From NCBI RefSeq assembly GCF_002204795.1, contig NZ_NIXO01000013.1, forward strand, positions 1 through 64,000: DNA of 64,000 nucleotides. Reading direction: 5' to 3'. Shown in pieces: positions 1 through 8,221 of this stretch. The stretch is from Pseudomonas sp. K2I15. GTDB lineage: Bacteria; Pseudomonadota; Gammaproteobacteria; Pseudomonadales; Pseudomonadaceae. How positions within the stretch are numbered: position 1 is the stretch's first letter; each line of letters begins with the position of its first letter. A model generated the notes under the pieces. That model saw only the letters and a list, made by a program, of their open reading frames with translations, made no database searches and had not been told where the DNA came from. The translations under genes were made by a program, and so were the position numbers.

Positions 1-64
1 CCAGTTTGGTCATGACACTGGCCGGTGCTTGTTTTTCAAACCGCTCTAGAACCTTTTCCCACAT
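1..64 (-). CDS. Start of a probable IS4-family transposase (cut by window edge)
   Basis: Only the first 21 codons are in the window. They read from an ATG at 62-64 leftward as MWEKVLERFEKQAPASVMTKL. This resembles, from memory, the N-terminus of IS4-family DDE transposases common in Pseudomonas. A weak AGGA lies about 11 bases upstream. The next 60 bases hold no other gene, which fits the short leader at the end of an IS. The call rests on N-terminal resemblance only and cannot be confirmed from 21 residues. Confidence 0.4.
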   Translation of the reverse strand, partial: MWEKVLERFEKQAPASVMTKL

Positions 65-123
65 AGTTTCGTCGTCCTGACTGGGTTGTTTGGGGGATTT
101 TAAACCAAGACCTTGAAAGGCAT

Positions 124-175
124 GGCTGTAAGAGCGGAACCAATAGCAGCCATAACAAAAATAACGGATATGCCC
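124..175. repeat. Fragment of a dispersed Pseudomonas intergenic repeat
   Basis: The segment starts GCTGTAAGAGCGGAACC and ends AACGGATATG. The same two blocks, in the same order and at similar spacing, occur at the right end of the palindromic element at 34246-34292, and in inverted orientation at 33611-33658. The part that would precede GCTGTAAGAG in the other copies is missing here and is replaced by the putative transposase leader. The repeat may therefore have been interrupted by the insertion sequence at the window edge. Confidence 0.6.
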
Positions 176-182
176 CCCAACG

Positions 183-953
183 CTACTGCAAGTTGACAAA
201 CAACCCCCCATCCACCAGCAACGAAGCCCCGGTCACATACCGCGCCATATCCGAGGCCAGAAACACAATGGGCCCCGCAACATCATCGGGCTCCCCCAAC
301 CGCCCCAGCGGCGTACGCGACGTCATGTACGCGAGCTTCTCCTCATCCGCCAAATCCTCCTTGTTGATGTCGGTAGCGATCGTCCCCGGCAACACCGAAT
401 TACAGCGAATCCCATAGGGCCCCAACGCAATCGCGCACGACTGCATCAACGAATGCAGCCCGGCCTTGGTCGGCGTGTAATGCGTTTGCATCCCGCCCCC
501 CACCAACGCACTGATGGAACTGACCGCTATAATCGCCCCACCCGTGCCTTGGTTCTTCATCTGATTGGCCGCCGCCTGCACCGCAAAATAGGCCCCATTG
601 AGATTGGTATTCACCGTCTTCAGATACACCTCACGCGGCATATCCAGAAACGAGTGAAACGGACAAATCCCGGCATTGTTGACGAACACATCAACACTCC
701 CAAACGCCTTCAGCGCCCCAGCCACCAGCTTGTCACCGGTATCCGGATCAGCCGCATCACCGCCCACTTCGACCGCCCGCCCACCAAACCCCTTGATCTC
801 CTCGATCAACGAAAACGCCGCCTCGGTGCCCTGGCCACTGCCACTATGGCCAATCACCACACGCGCCCCCTGACGCGCACATTCACGGGCAGCCGCGCGC
901 CCAATACCCCGGGAAGCACCAGTAATAATCACGGTTTTATCTGTAAGTAACAT
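183..953 (-). CDS. SDR-family L-rhamnose (sugar) 1-dehydrogenase
   Basis: A 256-aa classical short-chain dehydrogenase. It has the nucleotide-binding TGASRGIG at residues 11-18, NNAG at 92-95, catalytic Ser near 146, and the YxxxK pair Tyr159/Lys163. I chose the ATG at 953 over the one at 974 because GAGGAG sits seven bases before it. It is the last gene of the L-rhamnose operon. The pathway needs an NAD(P)-dependent enzyme to oxidise L-rhamnose to L-rhamnono-lactone, and no other gene here fits that step. Family membership is certain. The substrate is inferred from context, and a related deoxy-sugar such as L-fucose is possible. Confidence 0.82.
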   Translation of the reverse strand: MLLTDKTVIITGASRGIGRAAARECARQGARVVIGHSGSGQGTEAAFSLIEEIKGFGGRAVEVGGDAADPDTGDKLVAGALKAFGSVDVFVNNAGICPFHSFLDMPREVYLKTVNTNLNGAYFAVQAAANQMKNQGTGGAIIAVSSISALVGGGMQTHYTPTKAGLHSLMQSCAIALGPYGIRCNSVLPGTIATDINKEDLADEEKLAYMTSRTPLGRLGEPDDVAGPIVFLASDMARYVTGASLLVDGGLFVNLQ

Positions 954-980
954 AACTAAACTCCTCGAAAACAAACGGCC

Positions 981-2039
981 TCAGCCGAGATAGTTGCCGT
1001 AACCGACCATGGCGATAGCGCCCAGAATCACCGCGATACCGGCAACCAATACGCTTTTGTTGGTAGCACTGGTGCCTTGCCATTCACGGAAATACAGACC
1101 CCAGCAGTTGGACACGATGATGATGAAAGACATATGCAGCACCCACGAACTGGCGTCGTTGTGCAGGCGACTTTCGCCCATGCCATAGAAGAAAAACTGC
1201 AGGAACCACAAGGTCCCGGCACACGCCACCAGCAGGTAGTTGCTCAGCAGCGGAGTGCTGCGATCGGTGTAGTTATGGAACGTACGGTTGCGCCAGTTCA
1301 GCCACAGGCACCAGATGCCGTTGGTGGTCAGGCCGCCCCACATGATCACCATAAAGGTCACGTTGTTCTGGAACAGGCTGTTGGCACCATGTTCAACGGC
1401 GGCGGCAGCCAGCGGACGCCCGGCGGAAATGCCGTAGCTGAAGCACGCGCTCAGTACGCCCGAGATCACCGCCACCAGCATGCCCTTGGTCACCGAGAAC
1501 TCGCTGATGCTGGCGAACTTCACCGCCTCCGGCACTTCCCGTTCCTTGATCAACCCGGCCTTGCCACACACCGCGATGCCCACCAGTGACACCGCCACAC
1601 CCCACAGCACCCAATGCCCACCCTGGGAGGCGAGCATCGAGGTCAGGGTGCCTTCGGTGGCGTCGGTGAACAGGTCGCGGTACAGCGCCGGCATCAACGC
1701 ACCAAGGGCCGAGGTCAGGCCCAGTACCAGCGACATGCCCAGGGACAGCCCGAGGTAACGCATGGTCAGGCCGAAGGTCAGCCCGCCGATGCCCCAGAGC
1801 ACGCCGAACAGGTAGGTCCAGAGCAAGGTGCTGCTGTCGGCCTGGCGCAGGATGTCGACCCAGCCAGGCACGGTCAGTTGCGCGGCAATCAGCGGCACGA
1901 TCAGCCACGACACCAGGCCGCCGGTGATCCAATAGCTTTCCCAGGCCCAGCCACGGACCTTCTTGTAGGGGATGTAGAAACTGCCGGAGGCGAAGCCGCC
2001 GATGAAGTGCAGGATCACACCGAAGAGAATGATTTCCAC
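981..2039 (-). CDS. rhaT: L-rhamnose-proton symporter RhaT
   Basis: A 352-aa membrane protein starting MEIILFGVILHFIGGFASG and closely resembling enterobacterial RhaT (about 344 aa, ten transmembrane helices). Hydrophobic segments run through the whole length. It would import L-rhamnose with a proton across the inner membrane. The start codon is GTG at 2037-2039, with AAGGA nine bases upstream and no better ATG. It lies between rhaM (upstream) and the SDR dehydrogenase (27-base gap to the SDR start). The operon has a second carrier, the MFS protein at its promoter-proximal end, so RhaT probably handles the sugar and the other the sugar acid (inference). Confidence 0.88.
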   Translation of the reverse strand: MEIILFGVILHFIGGFASGSFYIPYKKVRGWAWESYWITGGLVSWLIVPLIAAQLTVPGWVDILRQADSSTLLWTYLFGVLWGIGGLTFGLTMRYLGLSLGMSLVLGLTSALGALMPALYRDLFTDATEGTLTSMLASQGGHWVLWGVAVSLVGIAVCGKAGLIKEREVPEAVKFASISEFSVTKGMLVAVISGVLSACFSYGISAGRPLAAAAVEHGANSLFQNNVTFMVIMWGGLTTNGIWCLWLNWRNRTFHNYTDRSTPLLSNYLLVACAGTLWFLQFFFYGMGESRLHNDASSWVLHMSFIIIVSNCWGLYFREWQGTSATNKSVLVAGIAVILGAIAMVGYGNYLG

Positions 2040-2078
2040 GTGTTCGAATCCTTTTTTATTGTTGTGGTAAACGCTGAT

Positions 2079-2399
2079 TCAGCCCGGGGTGAGGCTGAAC
2101 ATCGGGACCAGGTCCACGCTGACGGGCGAGGCGTCCGGGTGGCTTGGCATGATGTCTTGCATGTACTGCCACCAACGTTGCATCAGCGCGGTTTCGGGCA
2201 GGGCGTCGAGGCCGTGCTGGTCTTGGTGGGTCATCACGGCGAACAAGGCGTTGCTGGCCTCGTCGAGGAAGATCCGGTAGTCCACCACGCCAGCATCGCG
2301 CAGGGCTTGGGCGAGTTCGGGCCAGATCTCGGCGTGGCGCCGACGGTACTCATCGTGCAGGCCAGGGTTGAGGTTCATGCGAAAGGCTCGGGTCTGCAT
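2079..2399 (-). CDS. rhaM: L-rhamnose mutarotase RhaM
   Basis: A 106-aa protein starting MQTRAFRMNLNPGLHDEY. It matches the RhaM/YiiL family in length and in key residues: Tyr18 and His22 (HDEYRRRH), and a tryptophan pair near residue 76. It interconverts alpha and beta anomers of L-rhamnose so that the dehydrogenase receives the right one. The frame stays open upstream, but the ATG at 2399 gives the family's start and shares one base with the stop of the lactonase gene (TAATG), indicating translational coupling. Confidence 0.9.
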   Translation of the reverse strand: MQTRAFRMNLNPGLHDEYRRRHAEIWPELAQALRDAGVVDYRIFLDEASNALFAVMTHQDQHGLDALPETALMQRWWQYMQDIMPSHPDASPVSVDLVPMFSLTPG

Positions 2400-3280
2400 T
2401 ACTCGCCTCCGTGGGGTGGCGTGGGGCTGTAGATCCGCACTGCGTTGTGCAGGAAGAACTTGCCCTGTACGTCCTCGGGTTTGTTCGCCATGCAGGCTTT
2501 CACCAGGCCCAGGGTGGTGGCGAAGTTGGCCAGGTGATCGCTGTTGGGCCAGTCGCTGCCAAAGAAGCAGCGGTCTTCGCCGAAGGCTTCCCACAACACG
2601 GCCAGACGGTCGTTGTAGAAGGCCGGATCAAGGATCAATCCATGCGGGCCGACCTGGGGGATTTCCGCGAGTTTGGCGAACACGTTGGGCCGCTCTGCCA
2701 GGCGCATCAGGTCGGCGTGATACGTCGCTTCTTCACCGGCTGGAACGCTGGCATTGGGCAGGTGATCGACGATGATTCGAAGCTCCGGCAGGGCATCGCT
2801 CAAATGCAGCAGGCCTTTGATCAGGCGCGGGTTGGGGTTGGCACTGTCCAGGCCGCGCCCGCATTCGGCGAGGCGGCGCAGGCCGTCGATGAAGCCGGGG
2901 CGCGTCTGGTCTTCGAGCAAATCGCGGTTCCACAGGTTGCCGTAGCGCAAGCCCAGGAACAGCGGTTCATGGGCCAGGGCATTAAGGTCTGCCGCAAAGT
3001 CGCTGTGCAGCGGGTCCAGGTTGCCGACGAAGCCGAGCATGCGCGGGTCGCTGCGCAAGGTTTCCAGCAACCAGCGGTTGTCGGCGCGCCATGGGCTGGC
3101 TTCCACGGCAATGGCGCCGATCACGTTGTGGTCAGCGGCCAGTGCCCAATAGTCCGCCGGCAAATGCACGGCATACAGCGCGTTGCCCGGTTCGGGCCAG
3201 GGAATGCCCTGGGGGCGGTGCGGGTCGAACAGGTGCAAATGGCTGTCGATGATCGGCCCGCTGTAAGGGGTAAGAGGCAT
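2399..3280 (-). CDS. Amidohydrolase-family L-rhamnono-1,4-lactonase
   Basis: A 293-aa protein of the amidohydrolase-2 family (COG3618). The metal-binding HLH of DSHLHLFD is at residues 14-16, with central histidines (VDHLPN) and a late Asp in FGSDWPN. Related enzymes open sugar lactones such as L-fuconolactone or L-rhamnono-lactone. Placed between genes for rhamnonate metabolism and rhamnose uptake, it most likely hydrolyses L-rhamnono-lactone to L-rhamnonate. AAGGA lies eight bases before the ATG. Its stop overlaps the rhaM start by one base. Substrate is inferred from the operon; the fold assignment is firm. Confidence 0.85.
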   Translation of the reverse strand: MPLTPYSGPIIDSHLHLFDPHRPQGIPWPEPGNALYAVHLPADYWALAADHNVIGAIAVEASPWRADNRWLLETLRSDPRMLGFVGNLDPLHSDFAADLNALAHEPLFLGLRYGNLWNRDLLEDQTRPGFIDGLRRLAECGRGLDSANPNPRLIKGLLHLSDALPELRIIVDHLPNASVPAGEEATYHADLMRLAERPNVFAKLAEIPQVGPHGLILDPAFYNDRLAVLWEAFGEDRCFFGSDWPNSDHLANFATTLGLVKACMANKPEDVQGKFFLHNAVRIYSPTPPHGGE

Positions 3281-3352
3281 TGCGCAATCCTTGTCGGAAG
3301 AATTGATAGGGAAGGGCCCGCACGCTACCGCGCAAGAGCCCGTTGCACCACC

Positions 3353-4786
3353 TCAGCCCTGCAAGTACACCGCATGGGTATGGGTGTACTCATACAGGCC
3401 GTGCTTGCCATCGGCGCCGCCGATCCCGGATTTGCGCACGCCGGCATGGAAGCCTTGCATGGCTTCGAAGTTCTCGCGGTTGACGTAGGTTTCGCCGAAC
3501 GACAACTCGCGTACCGCCTGCATCGCCTTGCCCAGGTCGCGGGTGTAGATCGAGGAGGTCAGGCCGTAGTCACAGTCGTTGGCCATGGAAATCGCTTCAT
3601 CCAGGTCATCGACGATCTGGATCGGCAGCACCGGGCCGAAGATTTCTTCGCGCATGATCTCCATGTCGGCGCGGCAGCCGGCCAATACCGTGGGCTGGAA
3701 GTGAAAACCCTGGCCCAAGTCGGCGATCTGCCCGCCGCTGACCAGCGATGCACCCTGATCCAACGCGGTGCGCACCTTGCGGTTGACGCTGTCCAGACCC
3801 TGGCGGTTGATCAGCGGGCCCATCTCTACATCGACCTGGGCGATGGGGTCGCCGTAGCGGGTGGCGGCCATCGCGGCGCTGATGCGCTCGATAAACTGGT
3901 CGGCAACCTTGCGCTCTACATACACCCGTTCGGCGCAGTTGCACACCTGGCCGCTGTTGATGATCCGCGAGTCACGAATGGCTTTTACCGCGAGGTCCAG
4001 GTCGGCATCAGCGAGGACGATGGCGGGTGCCTTGCCGCCCAGCTCCAGGTTGAGCTTGGTGATATTCGGCGCGGCGGCGGCCATGATCCGCGAGCCGGTG
4101 GCAACGCTGCCGGTGAAGCTGATCATGTCCACGCCCTTGTGGGCGGTGAGGGCGCCGCCAACGCGGCCGTCGCCGCACACTACGTTGAAGACCCCGGCCG
4201 GCAGGTCGGTTTCGGCCACCAGCTTGGCGAACTCGAAGCAGTTGTTTGGCGTTTCTTCGCTGGGTTTGATCACGATGGTGTTGCCGGTCAGCAACGCCGG
4301 GGCCATCTTGCGGGCAATCAGGAAGAACGGGAAATTCCACGGCAGGATGCCGGCCACCACGCCCAGCGGTTTGCGGAACAGGAAGATGTTTTCGTTGGGC
4401 CGGTCGCTGGTGATGATCTCGCCTTCAATACGGCGCGCCCACTCGGCCATGTAGTCGAGGTAATCGGCGGTGAAGTTGACTTCCACTTCCGCAAGGCCCG
4501 TGACCTTGCCTTGCTCCAGGGTGATGGTGCGCGCCAGGTGGGTGACGTTTTCCCGCAGCTTGGCGGCGATGCGGCGCAAGTGCCCGGCGCGTTCGATGGC
4601 CGGTTTTCGCGCCCAATCCTTTTGTGCATGACGGGCAGCGGCCAGGGCCTGGTCGACGTCATCAAAGGTGGACGCCGGGACCTTCGACAACAGGGCGCCG
4701 GTGGCCGGGTTCAACACATCAAGGTGCGCATCGCTTGGGGTAAAGCGGCCGTTGATGAAGTTCTGGTAGACCGGTACGGATGACAT
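3353..4786 (-). CDS. aldA: Lactaldehyde dehydrogenase AldA
   Basis: A 477-aa NAD-dependent aldehyde dehydrogenase, almost the size of E. coli AldA (479). It shows PWNFP, the general-base motif ELGGKAP (Glu248) and the catalytic Cys282 in GQVCNCAERVYV, a signature typical of AldA. It oxidises L-lactaldehyde released by the neighbouring aldolase to L-lactate. The frame is open well upstream into the aldolase gene, but MSSVPVYQNFINGRF is the family start and is preceded by TGAGGAG that overlaps the aldolase stop, so the two genes are coupled. Glycolaldehyde is an alternative substrate in this family. Confidence 0.9.
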   Translation of the reverse strand: MSSVPVYQNFINGRFTPSDAHLDVLNPATGALLSKVPASTFDDVDQALAAARHAQKDWARKPAIERAGHLRRIAAKLRENVTHLARTITLEQGKVTGLAEVEVNFTADYLDYMAEWARRIEGEIITSDRPNENIFLFRKPLGVVAGILPWNFPFFLIARKMAPALLTGNTIVIKPSEETPNNCFEFAKLVAETDLPAGVFNVVCGDGRVGGALTAHKGVDMISFTGSVATGSRIMAAAAPNITKLNLELGGKAPAIVLADADLDLAVKAIRDSRIINSGQVCNCAERVYVERKVADQFIERISAAMAATRYGDPIAQVDVEMGPLINRQGLDSVNRKVRTALDQGASLVSGGQIADLGQGFHFQPTVLAGCRADMEIMREEIFGPVLPIQIVDDLDEAISMANDCDYGLTSSIYTRDLGKAMQAVRELSFGETYVNRENFEAMQGFHAGVRKSGIGGADGKHGLYEYTHTHAVYLQG

Positions 4787-4796
4787 GCTTAGCTCC

Positions 4797-5597
4797 TCAG
4801 TAAGTACGTGACGGCGCCTGGGCCTCGGCGGCTGGGCGATAGCGGGCCAGGGTCGCCATGGCGCCCTGGCGCAGCAGGCTGATGTCGATGGCCACCGCAA
4901 TGAACTGGCAGCCCCAGGCTTGATAACGACGGGCGTCGTCTTCGTTGGGCGCGAGGATGCCGCAGGCTTTGCCGGCCGCCAGCGTGGCGTTGACCGCGTG
5001 CTGGATGCGTTCTTGCACCTCGGGATGCCCGGGGTTGCCGGCGTGACCCAGGCCAATGGACAGGTCGGCCGGGCCGATAAATACCGCGTCCACGCCTTCC
5101 ACCGCCGCAATTGCCGCGACGTTTTCAACGCCCAGGCGCGACTCCACCTGCACAATCAGGCACAGCTGTTCATGGGCAGTGTTGAGGTAATCGGCCACGC
5201 CGTCCCAGCGGGTGGCGCGGGTCAAGCCACCGCCGACGCCACGAATGCCGTGGGGCGGATAGCGCATGGCGCGCACCAGGGCCTGGGCCTGCTCGGCGGT
5301 TTCCACCATCGGGATCATCAGCGTTTGGGCGCCCACGTCCAGCAGTTGCTTGATCAGGTTGGCGTCGCTGCTCACCGCACGCACCACCGGCGCAGTGCCG
5401 TAGGGCGCCACGGCCTGGAGCTGGTTGAGCACGCTGGGCACGGTGTTGGGGGCGTGTTCGCCGTCGATCAGCATCCAGTCATAACCGATGCTGGCGACGA
5501 TCTCGGCGGCATAGGCGGTGGCGAAGCCGGCCCAGATCCCGTATTGCGCGGCGTCTTTGCGCAGCGCGGCCTTGAAAGCGTTGTGGGGCATGTTCAT
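4797..5597 (-). CDS. rhmA: 2-keto-3-deoxy-L-rhamnonate aldolase (HpcH/HpaI family)
   Basis: A 266-aa class II aldolase of the HpcH/HpaI/YfaU group. The active-site DGEHAPN, the metal-ligand segment VQVESRLGVEN and the GPADLSIGLG loop are all present. It splits 2-keto-3-deoxy-L-rhamnonate into pyruvate and L-lactaldehyde. Two in-frame ATGs occur (residues 1 and 3); GAGGAC fits the first. It sits 11 bases after the dehydratase gene and directly before aldA, in pathway order. The related 2-keto-3-deoxy-galactarate aldolases share the fold, but the context favours the rhamnonate substrate. Confidence 0.87.
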   Translation of the reverse strand: MNMPHNAFKAALRKDAAQYGIWAGFATAYAAEIVASIGYDWMLIDGEHAPNTVPSVLNQLQAVAPYGTAPVVRAVSSDANLIKQLLDVGAQTLMIPMVETAEQAQALVRAMRYPPHGIRGVGGGLTRATRWDGVADYLNTAHEQLCLIVQVESRLGVENVAAIAAVEGVDAVFIGPADLSIGLGHAGNPGHPEVQERIQHAVNATLAAGKACGILAPNEDDARRYQAWGCQFIAVAIDISLLRQGAMATLARYRPAAEAQAPSRTY

Positions 5598-5608
5598 GGC
5601 AGGAGTCC

Positions 5609-6793
5609 TCAGCGGTTATACGGACGATGCAGCTGGCAGTCGGGGTTCAGGTCCACGCCAAACCCAGGCTTGTCCAGCGCTGACAGGCGCATGCGGCCAT
5701 TCACCGGTACCGGTTCGCCGAGCAGTTGCGGGTGGAACATCGGCACCACTTCATCGGCCTTGGGCGCCATCATCAGGAACTCGGCGAACGGGCTGTTATG
5801 ACGGGTGGCGACAAAGTGGTAGCTGTAGACCGACGAACCGTGGGGCACCACCAGCGCGTTGTGGGCATCGGCCAGGGCGGAGATTTTCACCAGTTCGGTG
5901 AGGCCGCCGCACCAGCCCACGTCCGGCTGGATAATGTCGCAGCAGCCCATCTCCAGCAGCATGCGAAAGCCCCAGCGGGTGGCTTCGTGTTCGCCGGTGG
6001 TGACCAACATGCCTTTGGGCACGTTGTTGCGCAGGGCGGCATAGCCCCAGTAGTCGTCGGGCGACAGCGCTTCTTCGATCCATTTCAGGCCGTATTCGTG
6101 GGCGCCGATTGCCAGTTTGGTGGCGTAGTTCAGGTCCAGGCTCATCCAGCAGTCGAGCATCAGCCAGAAGTCCGGGCCGACCCGCTCGCGCATGGACGCC
6201 AGTTCCTCGAGGTTTTTGCGCAGGCCTTCTTCGCCTTCCGAAGGGCTGTGGTGCAGGGGCATCTTGCCGCCGATAAAGCCCATCTTCTGCGCCAGGTCCG
6301 GGCGGGCGCCGGTGGCGTAGAACTGCAACTCGTCCCTCACCGCGCCGCCGAGCAACTGGTGCACTGGCTCCTGGCGGATCTTGCCGAGCAGGTCCCACAG
6401 TGCCAGGTCGACGCCGGAGATCGTGTTGATCACCAGGCCTTTGCGCCCGTAATACAGGGTGGACTGGTACATCTGGTCCCAGATTTTCTCGATGTCGGTG
6501 ACGCGGGCGCCTTCGAGGAAGCGCGCCAAGTGCTTCTCGACGATATACGCAGCGGGCTCGCCACCGGTGGTCACGGCGAACCCGACGGTGCCGTCACTGG
6601 CCTCGATTTCCACGACGAGTGTGCCAAGCACATTGATCCCGAAACTGCGGCGGCTCTGGCGGTATTCGGGGTATTTGCTCATGGGGGTGCTGATGTGGTC
6701 GTCGATCCAGTGGCCGTCTGCCTGGTCGTGGTAATCCGCGCCGCCGCCGCGCAGCACAAAGGCGCGCACGTGCTTGATAGTGATGTTACCCAT
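5609..6793 (-). CDS. rhmD: L-rhamnonate dehydratase RhmD (enolase superfamily)
   Basis: A 394-aa enolase-superfamily enzyme that resembles E. coli RhmD (YfaW) along its full length. Metal-ligand motifs appear in order: [14 protein letters not shown] and TGEHE, followed by the catalytic histidine of PHGSSVY. It removes water from L-rhamnonate to give 2-keto-3-deoxy-L-rhamnonate. AAGGAG stands seven bases before the ATG. It is the second gene of the operon, after the MFS carrier. The order carrier-dehydratase-aldolase resembles the E. coli rhmT-rhmD-rhmA arrangement. Confidence 0.92.
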   Translation of the reverse strand: MGNITIKHVRAFVLRGGGADYHDQADGHWIDDHISTPMSKYPEYRQSRRSFGINVLGTLVVEIEASDGTVGFAVTTGGEPAAYIVEKHLARFLEGARVTDIEKIWDQMYQSTLYYGRKGLVINTISGVDLALWDLLGKIRQEPVHQLLGGAVRDELQFYATGARPDLAQKMGFIGGKMPLHHSPSEGEEGLRKNLEELASMRERVGPDFWLMLDCWMSLDLNYATKLAIGAHEYGLKWIEEALSPDDYWGYAALRNNVPKGMLVTTGEHEATRWGFRMLLEMGCCDIIQPDVGWCGGLTELVKISALADAHNALVVPHGSSVYSYHFVATRHNSPFAEFLMMAPKADEVVPMFHPQLLGEPVPVNGRMRLSALDKPGFGVDLNPDCQLHRPYNR

Positions 6794-6808
6794 GGTGTGA
6801 CTCCTTGA

Positions 6809-8104
6809 TTAAACAGTGGCCGGCGTGTTCGTCACTTTTTGGCCTGGCGAATGGATACCGAGTACCAGCAAGGCTGCGAGTACAGTGGTGGCGGACAGCA
6901 GGTAGAGGCCGGCCGCAGGGGAGTTAAAGGCGGTTTCTGCCCAGTTCTTCAGCACCGGCGCGATAAACCCACCGAGGGCGCCGAAGGAGTTGATCAGGGC
7001 GATACCGGCGGCCGCTGCGCTGCCGGCCAGGTAGCTGGACGGAAAGGTCCAGAACACCGGTTGCACGGCAATAAAACCCGAGGCGGCAAAACACAGGGCG
7101 AGCATGCCCAGCAGCGGGTTGGCGAAGGTCACCGAGCAGGCAATCCCGGCGGCGGCCATTAACAGGGTCAGCGAGGCGGTTTTGCGGCGCTCGCCAGTGC
7201 GGTCGGAGTAGCCGGGAATCCACCAGGCGGCGAACAGTGCACACACCCACGGAATCGCCGAAACCAGGCCCACCATCAAGCCGACCTTGGTGCCCAGCAG
7301 GCCGCCGACCTGAGTTGGCAAGTAGAACACCACGCCATACACGCTGGCCTGGATCAGCAGGTAAACCAGGCACAGGTACAGCACGCTGGGCTGGCACAGC
7401 ACGTTGAGCAGGCTGCGGCCGTGGGTGGTCTTGTGCTGGTCTTCGTGGTCCAGCAGGTCCTGGATCTGGCGACGTTCTGCAACGCTCAGCCATTGGGCAT
7501 CGGCGGGGCGGTTGTCCAGGTACCAATAGGCCCAGATGCCCACCGCCGTGGCCATCAGGCCTTCCACGACGAACAGCCATTGCCAGCCGTGCAGCCCGTA
7601 GAACCCGTCCAGCTCCAGCAACAGACCGGACAGCGGGCTGCCGAAGATGAAGGCCAGTGGCGCGCCAAAGTAGAAGAACCCCATGGCCTTGCCGCGTACC
7701 GCAGAGGGGAACCAGTAGGTGAGGTAGAGGATCACGCCGGGGAAGAATCCGGCTTCGGCCACGCCCAGCAGGAAGCGCAACACGTAGAAGCTGGTTTCGT
7801 TGTGGGCAAACATCATCGCGGCGGACACCAAGCCCCAACTGACCATGATCCGGCACATCCACAGGCGGGCGCCGACACGGTGCATGATCAGGTTGCTGGG
7901 TACTTCCAGCAGCGCATAGCCGACAAAAAACACCCCGGCGCCAAAGGCGAAAGCGGCATCACTGAGGCCCGTGTCGGCCTGGAAGGCTTGTTTGGCGAAC
8001 CCGACGTTGGCGCGGTCGAGGAAGGCCATGATGTACATCAACAGCAGGAAGGGCAGCAGCCGCCAGGAAATCTTGGCGAGCAGAGACGCAGGCAGGGTCT
8101 TCAT
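6809..8104 (-). CDS. MFS transporter, probable L-rhamnonate carrier (RhmT-like)
   Basis: A 431-aa major facilitator of the anion:cation symporter type. It starts MKTLPASLLAKISWRLLPFLLLMY, with LDRANVGFAK after helix 1 and about twelve hydrophobic segments. Family members carry sugar acids such as rhamnonate, galactarate and tartrate across the inner membrane. As promoter-proximal gene directly before rhmD it most likely imports L-rhamnonate, complementing RhaT. The start has only a weak ribosome site. Its 5' end faces the LysR gene across a 117-base divergent promoter region. Confidence 0.8.
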   Translation of the reverse strand: MKTLPASLLAKISWRLLPFLLLMYIMAFLDRANVGFAKQAFQADTGLSDAAFAFGAGVFFVGYALLEVPSNLIMHRVGARLWMCRIMVSWGLVSAAMMFAHNETSFYVLRFLLGVAEAGFFPGVILYLTYWFPSAVRGKAMGFFYFGAPLAFIFGSPLSGLLLELDGFYGLHGWQWLFVVEGLMATAVGIWAYWYLDNRPADAQWLSVAERRQIQDLLDHEDQHKTTHGRSLLNVLCQPSVLYLCLVYLLIQASVYGVVFYLPTQVGGLLGTKVGLMVGLVSAIPWVCALFAAWWIPGYSDRTGERRKTASLTLLMAAAGIACSVTFANPLLGMLALCFAASGFIAVQPVFWTFPSSYLAGSAAAAGIALINSFGALGGFIAPVLKNWAETAFNSPAAGLYLLSATTVLAALLVLGIHSPGQKVTNTPATV

Positions 8105-8221
8105 TGTTCAGTCCGGTTGTTTTGTTCTTATGGGGAGGACTGTACGGCGCCCGATCTATGCGCTACAAATCGAATCTCGCTTACAACTGATAACCTCAGG
8201 GTATCGATGACAAGGAAAAAA
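8105..8221. promoter_or_regulatory. Divergent promoter region, rhamnose operon / LysR gene
   Basis: 117 bases separate the two divergent starts. A LysR regulator normally binds such a region, and similar half-sites TACAAATCG and TTACAACTG occur around 8164-8190. No clear -10/-35 pair could be fixed by eye. Confidence 0.45.

Noticed and set aside
2040..2052. GTTCGAATCC, a T-loop-like string suggesting a tRNA
   Set aside because: No acceptor stem, anticodon arm or CCA is present around it; it is the leader of rhaT.
2411..4783. A 790-codon open frame on the plus strand opposite the lactonase and aldA
   Set aside because: The minus-strand genes have full family motifs and coupled starts; the plus-strand translation is a shadow.
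4787..5155. N-terminal extension of aldA into the aldolase gene
   Set aside because: The extension is Arg/Pro-rich and overlaps a genuine gene in another frame; MSSVPVYQ at 4786 matches the AldA start with its own ribosome site.
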